From NCBI RefSeq assembly GCF_003095375.1, contig NZ_QEHR01000002.1:186001-250000 (forward strand): a stretch of DNA of 64,000 nucleotides, read 5' to 3'. Position numbers and translations under genes: made by a program. Positions 1 to 12,800 of the stretch are shown piece by piece. Position 1 is the stretch's first letter. Each line of letters starts with the position of its first letter. The stretch comes from Marixanthomonas spongiae. Lineage in GTDB: Bacteria; Bacteroidota; Bacteroidia; Flavobacteriales; Flavobacteriaceae. The notes beneath the pieces were generated by a model. It saw only the letters and a list, made by a program, of their open reading frames with translations. It had not been told where the DNA came from and searched no databases.

Positions 1-313
1 CTTATACGTATATGTGTTTCCTACAAATTTAATTGTTAAATCACCCTAATTCTTGTAGTTCAACGAAAATTTATTGCATTTGAACTAATAGTTGGGTTTT
101 TGTAAATCCTTAACGTTTTTTCCTACGTACCTTTGTTAAAAGCAAACGATAAGTAATCTATTATTTGGCGACATACGTAAGTGTAAAATTTTAGATATTC
201 CTCTACTTATTGAAGTTTATTTCAATTTTTTAAATGAAGTAATCAAAGATTTTCACCAACATACAGTATCAAATATAGAACGTTCTTGTGATCAAGATTC
301 AAACCTTAAAGTT
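1..313. other. AT-rich upstream region, no gene seen
   Basis: This stretch is very AT-rich and holds no convincing coding frame. A TACCTTTG string at about 129-136 fits the TAnnTTTG minus-7 element of Bacteroidota promoters, but no well-spaced TTG lies upstream, so it is only a weak promoter candidate for the secreted-protein/adhesin genes that follow. The leader from there to the first start codon would be about 170 nt long. No terminator or strong hairpin was seen. Confidence 0.4.
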
Positions 314-841
314 ATGAGTATTAAAAAAATCCCTTTTTTTGGAAAACTACTAACCTGTACTTTTCTTTTTGCATTTTTCATTGTTTCTGGAGTAAATGCC
401 CAGTCTTGCGATGCTACATTAATTGTGGAAAAGAATAGAAATTCGAAATCTGCAGATGAAGATGGAGCTGTTTACGATATGGTGCTTACCAATACATCCA
501 GTGCTTCTGAAAGCTACACCATAGCCCTTAAGCAGCTTGAAGAGCCGTGTTCAAATTCTGTTGCTTACAGAACCACCAAAGCAAATGTGAATTTGGACAT
601 AGCGATAAATAATAAAAAAATTGATGTAAAAAACAACAACGGTAGAGCTGTTGCCAGCGGTGATGCAGTTTCTGTAAACCCTGGACAATCCTATAAATTC
701 ACTGTTAAGGTAACGGTCCCCAAAGGTACCCCCACACAACGGTGGAGTTGCATACAGGTAGAGGCAAAGTCTGCATCTTGTAAACAAGGGGCGGCAAGTA
801 CGGTTTTAAAAGTTTTTGTTCCAGACCTGAATGAAGGATAA
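314..841 (+). CDS. Small secreted protein of unknown function, upstream of the giant adhesin
   Basis: This 175-residue protein has a clear signal peptide (basic start, hydrophobic residues 12-28, probable cleavage after the Ala in VNAQS). The mature part is rich in Ser, Thr, Asn and Val and looks like one or two beta-sandwich domains. A stretch around residues 115-150 (NPGQSYKFTVKVTVPKG) resembles Ig-like or NEW-type domains that describe 'tolerated additions to repeats'. Five or so cysteines in the mature part suggest disulfides outside the cytoplasm. No T9SS C-terminal sorting domain is visible, so it probably stays in the periplasm or leaves by another route. It lies 52 bp upstream of the adhesin on the same strand, so co-transcription and a role in the same surface structure are likely, but this is inference. 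I do not recognise a named family. Confidence 0.75.
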   Translation: MSIKKIPFFGKLLTCTFLFAFFIVSGVNAQSCDATLIVEKNRNSKSADEDGAVYDMVLTNTSSASESYTIALKQLEEPCSNSVAYRTTKANVNLDIAINNKKIDVKNNNGRAVASGDAVSVNPGQSYKFTVKVTVPKGTPTQRWSCIQVEAKSASCKQGAASTVLKVFVPDLNEG

Positions 842-893
842 AAAAAGAATTGATATAGCAATAAAATATAGGTGTTAACCTAAAATTAATTTT

Positions 894-3800
894 ATGAAAA
901 GATTTTTACAACTCCGAAACATACTAAATAAAAAAAGTGGCACGGTTTTCTTCATGCTCTTCTTTCTTTTTTCTGCAAGTTCATTGTTTGCGCAGGCAAT
1001 CGTTGTTAATAGAACGGTAACAGAAAACCCAACCCTCTGCAATCAATATGATGTAGAACTTGAAGTAACCGGTAATCCAAGTGTTGCGCCATCAGAGGTT
1101 GTTCTTGTCATTGATAGATCTGGTAGTATGGACGATGGGCCTAAGCCTGAGCCAATCGATTATGCAAAGGATGCCGCTATAGATTTCGTCAATAACTTTT
1201 TTGCGAATAACCCAACAGGAATGAACAGGATAGCGGTTGTTAGTTATGCTGCTTCAGCAAGCACCGATATAGGTTTAACTGGAAGTTCAGGAAAACAAGA
1301 TGTTATCGACGCGATCAATGGGTTGGTGACCAATGGGAATACCAACATTGAAGCTGCAATGGTCAAGGCAGATCAAGTTTTGAGTAATCAAGCTACCTTC
1401 GACTGCAACACAAATAGAAGCATTGTGTTGTTGACCGATGGTGTCGCAAACCGCGACAATCACGGTAACAGTTGCTCTAATAGCGGAGTTGACACCCCCT
1501 GTCAATTAAATGCTATTCAAGCAGGTATAAATGCGCAGACCACCACAAAAGGTGGAGAGGTCTATAACCAAAATATTTTTAGTGTTGGTCTTTTCAATGC
1601 TATTCAGGGCGGGCAACAAACTGCTGCGACCAAAACTATAGACGGTATCCAAAATGCTGGTTTGTTCACTACGGAAAATGCGCCCGATTTAATGAACATC
1701 TACAACACCATATTAGGACAGCTAACGCCAGCCGCAACGCAAATAAGTGGGCAGGCATTGGTGACCAATACCATTGATTCGGGCTTCGATTATGTTTCGG
1801 GCTCTATTTCAGCAAGTAAAGGAACCGCTTCTGCAAGCGGCGATCTGCTATCTTGGTATGTAAACCATGTCTCTAATGAGACCATCACCCTTAATTATAG
1901 TATTGTTTCTGTTGGGTCCGATGCATGTGGCATTGAACAAAATACAGGTGAAGCTGTTATGCAATATATCGATGCTGATTGTAATGAACAGACCCTTACC
2001 TTTAATAATCCAGATATTTGCGTACCCTGTCCAGAGGTGACTGCCGAGATTGAACAGAATGTGTGTGATAATTCCGTTGCCTATGATGCCGATGTGTATT
2101 CAGGTGAATGCAGCCCAGTATCGGGAGACGTGGAGTGGGAGTTTTTCTTGAACAATGTATCTGTAGGAACTTCAAATACAGCATCTGGCACGTTTACTTA
2201 TACTGGTTCAGAAGATTTTGAAGGTAATTTTAGGGCAGAAGTATCCTATTCGGGAAGTTATGGGACGGGATGTACCTTGCCAGCGGTTGATGATGAAGAA
2301 GAAATTACACTGATTAGTCAACTAACGGCTTCCGTAGAAAAGACCGACCCAACAGAAGCCGGGCAGTGCAGCAACGGAAGTGCCACGGTTGACCCATCTA
2401 ATGGAACAGCTCCATATACCTATCAATGGAGTGCAAATGCTGGAAGCCAAACCACCCAAACGGCAACAAATTTAGGCGCTGGTACTTATGATGTTACCAT
2501 TACAGACGCCAATGGATGTTCTGTAGAAAAGTCGATTGTACTTACCTGTGATATAGAAGGATGGAACTTTGAATGTGGAAGCAATAAGGTTGTTGATGAA
2601 TATGGTTACAATGCCAACGGCAATACCACCACAACTGCTACCATACCTGATGCCGGAAACGTATATCAATATGTAGTTGAGATTGTTTACAAAGGCAATA
2701 ATCCAGGCCAGACCGTTGAAGTGGTTGACAATGCAAATGTATCGCACACCCTGTCCCGTTCAGTGCCAATGGGTTCTAGCTCAAATATATGGGTGTACAG
2801 AGGGCTTGTATCTGGTAGTGCTTCAACAGTAACTTATACCAATCCTAATGTAAAAAACAAACTTCAGTCACTCGTAGTGTATGCTTTCAGAAATGTTCCA
2901 GATGCCACTGCAAACTCTGGGAAATTTACAGATTTAAGTGGAGTCAATGACATTCAAAGTTTTACCATTGATATTCCAGCATTTTCTTCCCCTAGGGATT
3001 TGGTTGTTGAGACTCCAATTTCCGAATTGACGAATGACGGTAGATACCTTCTGCTGAAAGCTGAAGCAGGTGGGGTTAAAGACCAAGTGTTTTTATATGG
3101 TTCCGATCCTAGTTTACCAGGCGGTACTTGCTGTTTATCCATTCCTACCCTAACACTGGAAGATGTACCTGGAAATGTAACCCAGGTAACTATAACAGTA
3201 GATACCAGAAACAAACAAAATGGACAAAATGTAAATGGTCAGTCTTGGATAATAGCTGGAGGCGTAAACGTAGATGCCAATTGTTATGAAGATTTAGAGC
3301 TTACACTGGATAACAAAACAGACGTACAATGCTTCGGTGAAAATAGCGGGTCTATAACCGTTCAGGCTACTGGTGGCCTTGAACCATATGAGTACTCCTT
3401 AAATGGGGGAACATCACAATCAAGTCCTACATTTAATAACCTCACTGCCGGAGTTTATACTATTGAAGTAACCGATTCTTTAGGAAATACCGATTCTATT
3501 TCAGTAACGCTTACCGAACCTGAAGCCTTGAGCGTACAAATAACAAAAGAAAACGCCTCTGCAACAGGAGGGTGTGAAAATGGACAAGCAACAGCTGACC
3601 CATCAGGTGGCACCCCTCCATATTCTTATCAATGGAGTGCCAGCGCAAATAACCAAACAACGGCAACTGCAACTAATCTTCCCTCCGGTACACATACGGT
3701 AACCATAACCGATGCAAATGACTGTGAAATAGAGCAAGGTGTTGTGATAGATTGTGTAAACGATTGTGACGCTGTCATAACAGTAGATTATGTTAAAAAC

Positions 3801-6800
3801 GTACCGTGTACAGGTGAAAACGGAGGAATGGCAAAAGTTTCAGCAAGTTCTGCTGCTAATCCTTCAGCAACATTTACCTTTACTTGGAACACCGTTCCTC
3901 CCCAAGTGGATAGTGGTGCAACTTCAAGTACCATTTCAAACCAACCAGCTGGTGTTTACACCGTAAGTGTAACCATCGATGGAACGCAGTGTCAGCCAGT
4001 TGAGCAGAGTGTAACCATAACCGAACCAGCAAATGCATTAAACGTATCCGCCACTTCAACCGATGAAAGCGGTCCAACAACAGGCGATGGCACGGCCACT
4101 GCAAATCCTTCAGGCGGAACACCTCCGTATTCTTATAGTTGGAGTCCCGGAGGCGAAACCACACAAACCATTACTGGATTGAGTGCAGGTACCTATACTG
4201 TTACAGTGACCGATGCAAACGGATGTACTGCAACAGCCTCAACGACTGTTAACCCAGGAACATGCCAAGGATTAAGTGCCACGGCTTCTTCAACGCCCGT
4301 AACCTGTAATGGGGATAATGACGGGACAGCCACTGTTGCTGTATCTGGAGGATCAGGTTCATTTACCTATGCTTGGTCGCCAGGAGGCGAAACCACACAA
4401 ACCATTACTGGATTGAGCGCAGGTACCTATTCTGTTATCGTAACCGACACCGTTACACAATGTACTGCTGAAGCCACAACAACGGTTAACGAACCCAATA
4501 TGTTAAGTTCTGGTATTGCCGTAACCAATATTTCCTGTTTTGGAGGTGATAATGGTTCTTTAGACCTTACCGTTACAGGCGGAACCCAACCTTATTCTTT
4601 TGAATGGAGCAACGGAGCTACAACCGAAGATTTGTCTAATTTAACAGCCGGGACCTATTCGGTGACAATTACCGATGTCAATGGCTGTACTACAACCGAT
4701 AGCGCCGAAGTATTACAACCTTCTGAAGCACTTTCTTTAGAAATAGTTTCACAAACCGATATCGTTTGTAATGAATTAGGCGCTGTAACTGTTGAAGCAT
4801 TTGGAGGAACTTCTCCATATTTATACAGTATTGACGGAGGAACGCCTCAAGCATCAGGCACTTTTGATAGCTTAGAAGAAGGAGATTATACAATTAGCGT
4901 AGCCGATGCCAATGGTTGTGATGCTGAAATATCTGTGACCATACTGTCCAACTGTATTCAGGCTATCGACGACATCAACGACACCTTTGTGAACCTGCCT
5001 GTAAACGGCGATGTATCGACCAATGACCTGAACCTTGACGGTCCAGTTGGCACGGAAACCTTTACTTTGGTGAGCGGACCGAGCAACGGTACGTTGACCT
5101 TGAACCCAGACGGCACCTATACCTATACCCCGGCCACGGATTATGTGGGCGAGGACAGTTTTGAGTACCAAGTGTGCGACACTGGAAACCCGGTAGCCTG
5201 CGATACGGCAACGGTTTATATTGAGGTACAGCCCATAGGCAGCCCAGACAACGACCCACCAGTGGCCAATGCCGATACGAACAGCACCCAAGAAGGCACA
5301 TCCGTGGACGGCACCGTGCTTCCGAACGATTTTGACCCCGACGGTGATCCTATTACGGTAACGGGCAATACGCTCCCGACTAACGGAACGGTCACGATCA
5401 ATCCTGACGGTACGTACACCTATTCGCCGAACCCAGGTTTTACGGGGGAGGACACGTTTGAATATACTATCTGTGACAATGGTAGCCCTGCGCTGTGCGA
5501 TACAGCAACGGTCACCATACAAGTTGTGGACGGTACGGACAATATGACCACTGCCGTGGACGATGCGTACTACGGTTTCCCGGACACGGACATCACAGGA
5601 AACGTGTTAAACAACGACACCGACCCAGAGAGCGACGGTCAGAATGTTGACACAACTGTCAGCCCGAGCAACGGCCCAAGCAACGGAACGGTTGTCCTTA
5701 ATGCTGACGGGACCTTTACCTATACGCCAAACACAGGGTACACCGGTACAGACAGCTTTGTGTACGAGATTTATGACAATGGAAGTCCGGAAGCGAGGGA
5801 TATCGCTACGGTCTATATCAGTATTGATCCCAATGATGGCGGAAATGAAATCCTTGCCATCGATGATATTAATAATACCTTTATGAACCTGCCGGTAAGC
5901 GGCAACGTCTCGACAAACGACCTGAACCCTGACGGTCCAGTTGGCACGGAAACCTTTACCTTAGTTGAAGGTCCGGCTTATGGTAGTTTATCCTTTAATC
6001 CCGATGGCACTTATATTTATTATCCTGAAAATGACTATGTGGGCGAGGATACCTTTAAATATCAAGTTTGTGATAGTGGCAATCCGGTTGCTTGCGATAC
6101 CGCAACGGTCTATATAGAAATTCAACCAGAAGGAAGTCCAGACAACGCCCCACCAGTGGCCAATGCCGATACGAACAGCACCCAAGAGGGCACGCCCGTG
6201 GACGGCACCGTGCTCTCGAACGATTTTGACCCCGACGGTGATCCTATTACGGTAACGGGCAACACGCCCCCGACTAACGGAACGGTCACGATCAACCCTG
6301 ACGGTACGTACACCTATTCGCCGAACCCAGGTTTTACGGGCGAGGACACGTTTGAATATACTATCTGTGACAATGGTAGCCCTGCGCTGTGCGATACCGC
6401 GACGGTCACCATACAAGTTGTGGATGGTACGGAGAATATGACTACTGCAGTAGATGATGCTTACTACGGTTTCCCAAGCGAAGACATTGTAGGGAATGTG
6501 TTGGACAACGACACCGACCCAGAAGGTGATAATCAGACAGTGGATACACTACTGAGTCCGAGATATGGCCCTGTTCACGGATCGCTTGTTCTAAATGCTG
6601 ATGGTACATTTGTCTATACACCATTTGGAAGCTATACCGGTACTGACAGCTTTGTGTATGAAATTTATGACAATGGAAGTCCAGAAGCCAGAGATATCGC
6701 TACGGTTTATATCAGTATTGATCCAAATGATGGCGGAAATGTGATATTGGCCATTGATGACATTAATGACACTTTTGTGAACCTGCCCGTAAGTGGCGAT

Positions 6801-9800
6801 GTATCTACGAACGATATTAATCCCGATGGCCCAAGCGATACAGAAACCTTCACGTTGGTTAACGGACCAAGCAATGGTTCCTTGACCTTAAACTTAGATG
6901 GCACCTATACCTACACTCCGGCTACGGACTATGTGGGCGAAGACACCTTTGAGTACCAAGTGTGCGACGGCGGCAATCCGGTGGCCTGCGATACGGCAAC
7001 GGTTTATATAGAAGTACAGCCTGTCGGTAGCCCGGATAATGATCCTCCAGTGGCCAATGCCGATACGAATACAACCAAAATTGACGTACCCGTTAACGGA
7101 AATGTACTTCCTAATGACTATGATCCCGATGGCGATCCAATCACCGTAACAGGCAACACGACTCCAGCCAACGGAACGGTAACGATCAACCCTGACGGTA
7201 CGTACACCTACACACCAAACCCTGGCTTTACAGGAGAGGACACATTTGAATACACCATCTGCGACAACGGAAATCCCGCGCTTTGCGATACGGCAGTAGT
7301 GACCATTCAAGTAATCGCTTGCGACTGCAATTCTACAGTAGCTAATGACGATGCGTATTATGGTTTGCCAGATCAAGATATTTTAGGAAATGTACTGGAC
7401 AATGATACAGATCCAGAAGGCCATAACCAAAATGTTGACACAGCAATAACCCCTATCAGTGGCCCAACAAACGGGACGCTGAGCATCAATGCAGACGGTA
7501 GTTTTACCTATACCCCAAACGCAGGATATATTGGTACAGATCAGTTTGTTTATGGAGTTGAGGACGATGGTTTTCCTGTTGCAACAGACGTTGCTACAGT
7601 CTACATCAGTATCGACCCTAATGATGGCGGAAACGAGATCTTGGCGATCGACGACATCAACGACACCTTTGTGAACTTGCCTGTAAATGGCGATGTATCG
7701 ACCAATGACCTGAACCCTGACGGTCCGACCGGCACGGAAACCTTTACTTTGGTAAGCGGTCCGAGCAATGGTTCGTTGACCTTCAATCCAGACGGCACCT
7801 ATACCTATACCCCGGCCACGGACTATGTGGGCGAGGACACCTTTGAGTACCAAGTGTGCGACGCTGGAAACCCAGTGGCCTGCGATACGGCAACGGTTAC
7901 TATTGAAATTGTTGACGATCCAATTCTTGAAAATGATCCTCCGGTTGCAAATAATGATACAAATACAACCGAAGTGGATGTGCCCGTTAGTGGAACTGTA
8001 ATCAGCAATGATTTTGATCCCGATGGAGATCCAATTACGGTTACAAACAATACGGCTCCTGCCAACGGTGCGGTAACGGTGAACCCAGACGGGACATATA
8101 CCTATACGCCAAACCCTGGTTTCGTAGGAGAAGACACCTTTGAATACACCATCTGCGACAATGGCAGTCCAGCATTATGTGACACCGCCACAGTAACGAT
8201 ATATATAGTAGAGAATAACGCTAATATTACAGTGGCGAATGATGACGCGTATTATGGTGAAATAAATGCAATCGTTTCAGGAAATGTATTGGATAACGAT
8301 AATGACCCAGAAGGGGATAACCAATCAGTAGATATTGCAATTAGCCCAGTAAGCGGTCCTTCAAACGGAACAGTGACAATCAACGCCGATGGATCATTTG
8401 AATATACACCAAATACCGATTTCACTGGAAATGACCAATTTGTGTATGGAATTGTTGATGACGGGAGCCCAATTGCTACAGATTTAGCTACGGTTTACAT
8501 TCTTATAGAAGAAACCCCGGCACCCGCCATAGCTATCGTGAAAACAGGTGGATTTAATGATGAAGATCAAGATGGTTGCACTAATGTGGGTGAAACCATT
8601 ACGTACACCTTCACCGTGACCAACCAAGGAAATGTTCCGTTAACTGATATAGCAGTAACAGATCCTTTATTGGAAGCACCAAACCCGGTTGTACCAATAG
8701 TACTGGTCTCAGGAGATGACGGCGACGGAATCTTACAAGAAACTGAAACTTGGGTATATGAAGCTAATTATACGCTTACTCAAGAGGATATCGATACGGG
8801 TGAAGTAGTAAACCAAGCCACAGTACATGGGACAGATCCCGACGGAACAACAGTGGAAGACCTTTCAGGAACAACTACAACGACTGATGATGAAACAACC
8901 ACGACCCTTTGCCAAGAACCGGCCATAGCGATCGTCAAAACAGGCGATTATAATGACGGCGGCGACTGCTCGCAGCCTGGCGAAGAGATCAATTACACCT
9001 TCACGGTAACCAACGAAGGGAACGTAAGTTTATCATCAGTTAATGTAACTGACCCACTGATTGCAACAATCACCGGCCCGACCGGTGATACGGACGGCGA
9101 CGGCGAACTCGATGTAGACGAGACCTGGGAATACACGGGGAGCTACGTGATCACCCAAGACGATATCGACGCGGGCGAAGTGAACAACCAAGCTACGGCT
9201 GAAGGAACAGCACCGGACGGAACGCCAGTGGAAGACCTTTCAGGAACAACTACAACGACTGATGATGAAACAACCACCACGTTATGCCAAGAACCTGCCA
9301 TAGCTATTGTTAAGACAAGTAGTTATGACGACGGCGGCGACTGTTCACAGCCCGGTGAGGAGATCAACTATACGTTTACCGTTACCAACGAAGGGAACGT
9401 AAGTTTATCTTCAGTAAATGTAACTGATCCATTGATCGCAACGATCAATGGCCCAACAGGTGACACGGACGGCGACGGCGAACTCGACGTGGACGAGACT
9501 TGGGAATACACGGGAAGCTACGTGATCACCCAGGCCGATATCGACGCGGGCGAAGTGATCAACCAAGCCACGGCTGAAGGAACAGCACCGGACGGAACAA
9601 CAGTGGAAGACCTTTCAGGAAGCATGACCACTACAGATGATGAAACAACCACGACTCTTTGCCAAGAACCGGCCATAACTATTGTTAAGACAAGCAGCTA
9701 TGACGACGGCGGCGACTGTTCGCAGCCCGGTGAGGAGATCAACTATACGTTTACTGTTACCAACGAAGGCAACGTGAGCCTTTCCAACGTGAACGTGACC

Positions 9801-12800
9801 GACCCACTGATCGCAACGATCAACGGCCCGACCGGTGACACGGACGGCGACGGCGAACTCGACGTGGACGAGACCTGGGAATACACGGGAAGCTACGTGA
9901 TCACCCAAGACGATATCGACGCGGGCGAAGTGATCAACCAAGCCACGGCTGAAGGAACAGCACCGGACGGAACAACAGTGGAAGATCTTTCAGGAACAAC
10001 TACAACGACTGATGATGAAACAACGACCACGTTATGTCAGGCCCCGGCCATAGCGATAGTCAAGACAAGCAGCTATGACGATGGTGGCGACTGTTCACAG
10101 CCCGGAGAAGAGATCAATTATACCTTCACGGTAACCAACGAAGGGAACGTAAGTTTATCTTCAGTAAATGTAACTGATCCACTGATCGCAACGATCAGCG
10201 GACCAACAGGTGACACGGATGGTGATGGTGAACTGGATGTAACCGAAGAGTGGGAGTACACTGGAACATATGTAATCACACAGGCCGACATCGATAATGG
10301 AAGCGTGACCAACACTGCCACAGCAGAAGGAACAGCTCCAGATGGAACCGTAGTGACTGATGACTCAGGAAGCACAGTAGATAATGATGATCCAACCGAG
10401 ACTGAACTATGTCAAACCCCAGCCATAGCAATTGTTAAGGCAAGCAGCTATGACGATGGTGGTGACTGTTCACAACCTGGCGAAGAGATCAACTATACCT
10501 TCACGGTAACCAACGAAGGGAACGTAAGTTTAGAAAACGTAAGTGTGACGGATCCATTGATCGCAACGATCAGCGGACCAACAGGTGACACGGATGGTGA
10601 TGGTGAACTGGATGTAACCGAAGAGTGGGAGTACACTGGAACATATGTAATCACACAGGCCGACATCGATAATGGAAGCGTGACCAACACTGCCACAGCA
10701 GAAGGAACAGCTCCAGATGGAACCGTAGTGACTGATGACTCAGGAAGCACAGTAGATAATGATGATCCAACCGAGACTGAACTATGTCAAACCCCAGCCA
10801 TAGCTATTGTTAAGACAAGCAGCTATGACGATGGCGGCGACTGTTCACAGCCCGGTGAGGAGATCAACTATACGTTTACTGTTACCAACGAAGGCAACGT
10901 GAGCCTTTCCAACGTAAACGTGACCGACCCACTGATCGCAACAATCAATGGACCGACCGGTGACACGGACGGCGACGGCGAACTCGACGTGGACGAGACC
11001 TGGGAATACACGGGAAGCTACGTGATCACCCAGGACGATATCGATAAAGGAGAAGTAATTAATCAAGCTACAGCTGAAGGCACTGCACCAGATGGAGCAG
11101 TGGTGACGGATGAGTCTGGCTTGACAATCAACGACGATGACCCAACAATAACCACCTTGTGTCAAGACCCTGTTATTGCGATAGTAAAAACGGGTGTCTT
11201 CAATGATGAAGATGGAGACGGTTGTAGTAATGTAGGGGAAACGATAAGTTATACTTTCAGTGTAACCAACGAAGGGAATGTAAGCCTCTCATTTATTTCA
11301 ATACAGGATCCATTGTTAGGAGGAACCCTTACAGGGCCAGATAGTGGAGATACTGATGGTGATGATAAACTGGATATTTCCGAAGAATGGATATATACAG
11401 CTACTTACACCATTACCCAAGCGGATATTAACGCTGGGGAAGTGGTAAACCAAGCTACCGCCAAAGGTGAAGCACCATCTGGTGAGACCGTTACTGACGA
11501 CTCTGGAGCGACCATAGGCGATGACGATCCTACCGTTACAGTGCTGTGTCAAAATGCTGCCATCGCGATAGTGAAAACAGGAGTCTTCAATGATGAAAAC
11601 GGGGATGATTGTAGCGATGTGGGAGAGACCATAGGTTATACGTTCAGTGTGACCAACCAAGGCAACGTGAGTTTGACTTCCATAAATGTAACCGACCCAT
11701 TGTTGGGTGGTGCCATTGCAGGGCCAGACAGTGGTGATGCAAATGGAAACGGCGAACTGGACCTTGACGAAGAATGGGTTTACAGTGGCAGTTACGCCAT
11801 TACCCAAGCAGATATCAATGCCGGTGAGGTGGTGAACCAAGCCACGGCTGAAGGAGTTGATCCTAACGGAAATGTAGTTTCAGACGACTCTGGAACGACC
11901 ATAAACGATGACGATCCAACGGTAACGGTATTGTGTCAAAATGGAGGTATTGCTTTAGTGAAGATAGGAACCTTTTCCGATGAAAATGGCGATGGCTGTA
12001 CGCAAGTAGGCGAAACAATTGTATATGACTTTATCGTAACCAATACAGGTATTGTTGACCTTACCAACGTAACGGTAACCGATCCACTGGTGACGGTGAA
12101 CGGTGGCCCGATAAACTTGGTTTCAGGAGCGACAGACGCTACAACATTTACGGCGACTTACACCATAACACAGGCCGATATTGATGCTGGTCAAGTAGTA
12201 AACCAAGCAACTGCCGAAGGTACTACCCCAGAAGGAGATGTAGTAAGCGACGTTTCGGGTGCTACGATCAACGATGATGACCCAACGGTAACCATATTGT
12301 GCCAAGACCCATCTATGTCCCTTGAGAAAGTTGGAGTATTCAACGATGAAAATAGCGATGGAATCCCACAAGAAGGGGAAACAATCTCTTATGCATTCAG
12401 CGTAACCAATACCGGAAACGTGACCCTATACAATATCACGATAGAGGATCCGCTTCCAGGTATCGAAATTCAAGGAGGCCCAATTGCTTCACTTGCGCCA
12501 GACGAGACCGATGATACAACATTTACGGCAATATATAGCATTAATGATGCAGATATAGAAGCTGGACAAGTAATCAACCAGGCCACTGTTATTGGAGAAG
12601 ACGAACAAGGAACTAGTGTAACGGATGAATCTGACGATCCAAATAATGACGAAGATGTTGACAACAACGGAGACGGCGAACCAGATGATCCTACTGTTAC
12701 AGTATTGCCTAACGTAGATCCTGAAGGAGACTTTGAAATATTCAATGGTATCACCCCTAATGGCGATAACCTGAACGATTACTTCATCATTTCTGGAATT

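Noticed and set aside
1-313. Small peptide genes in the first 313 bp
   Set aside because: Only very short frames without start context or composition bias were seen.
4872-5522. Long minus-strand open frames opposite the adhesin repeats (also at 5988-6416, 6894-7376, 7383-7853, 11316-11840)
   Set aside because: They mirror the codon bias of the repeated adhesin frame, recur at the same repeat phase and have no signal, motif or promoter. They are shadows of the real gene.
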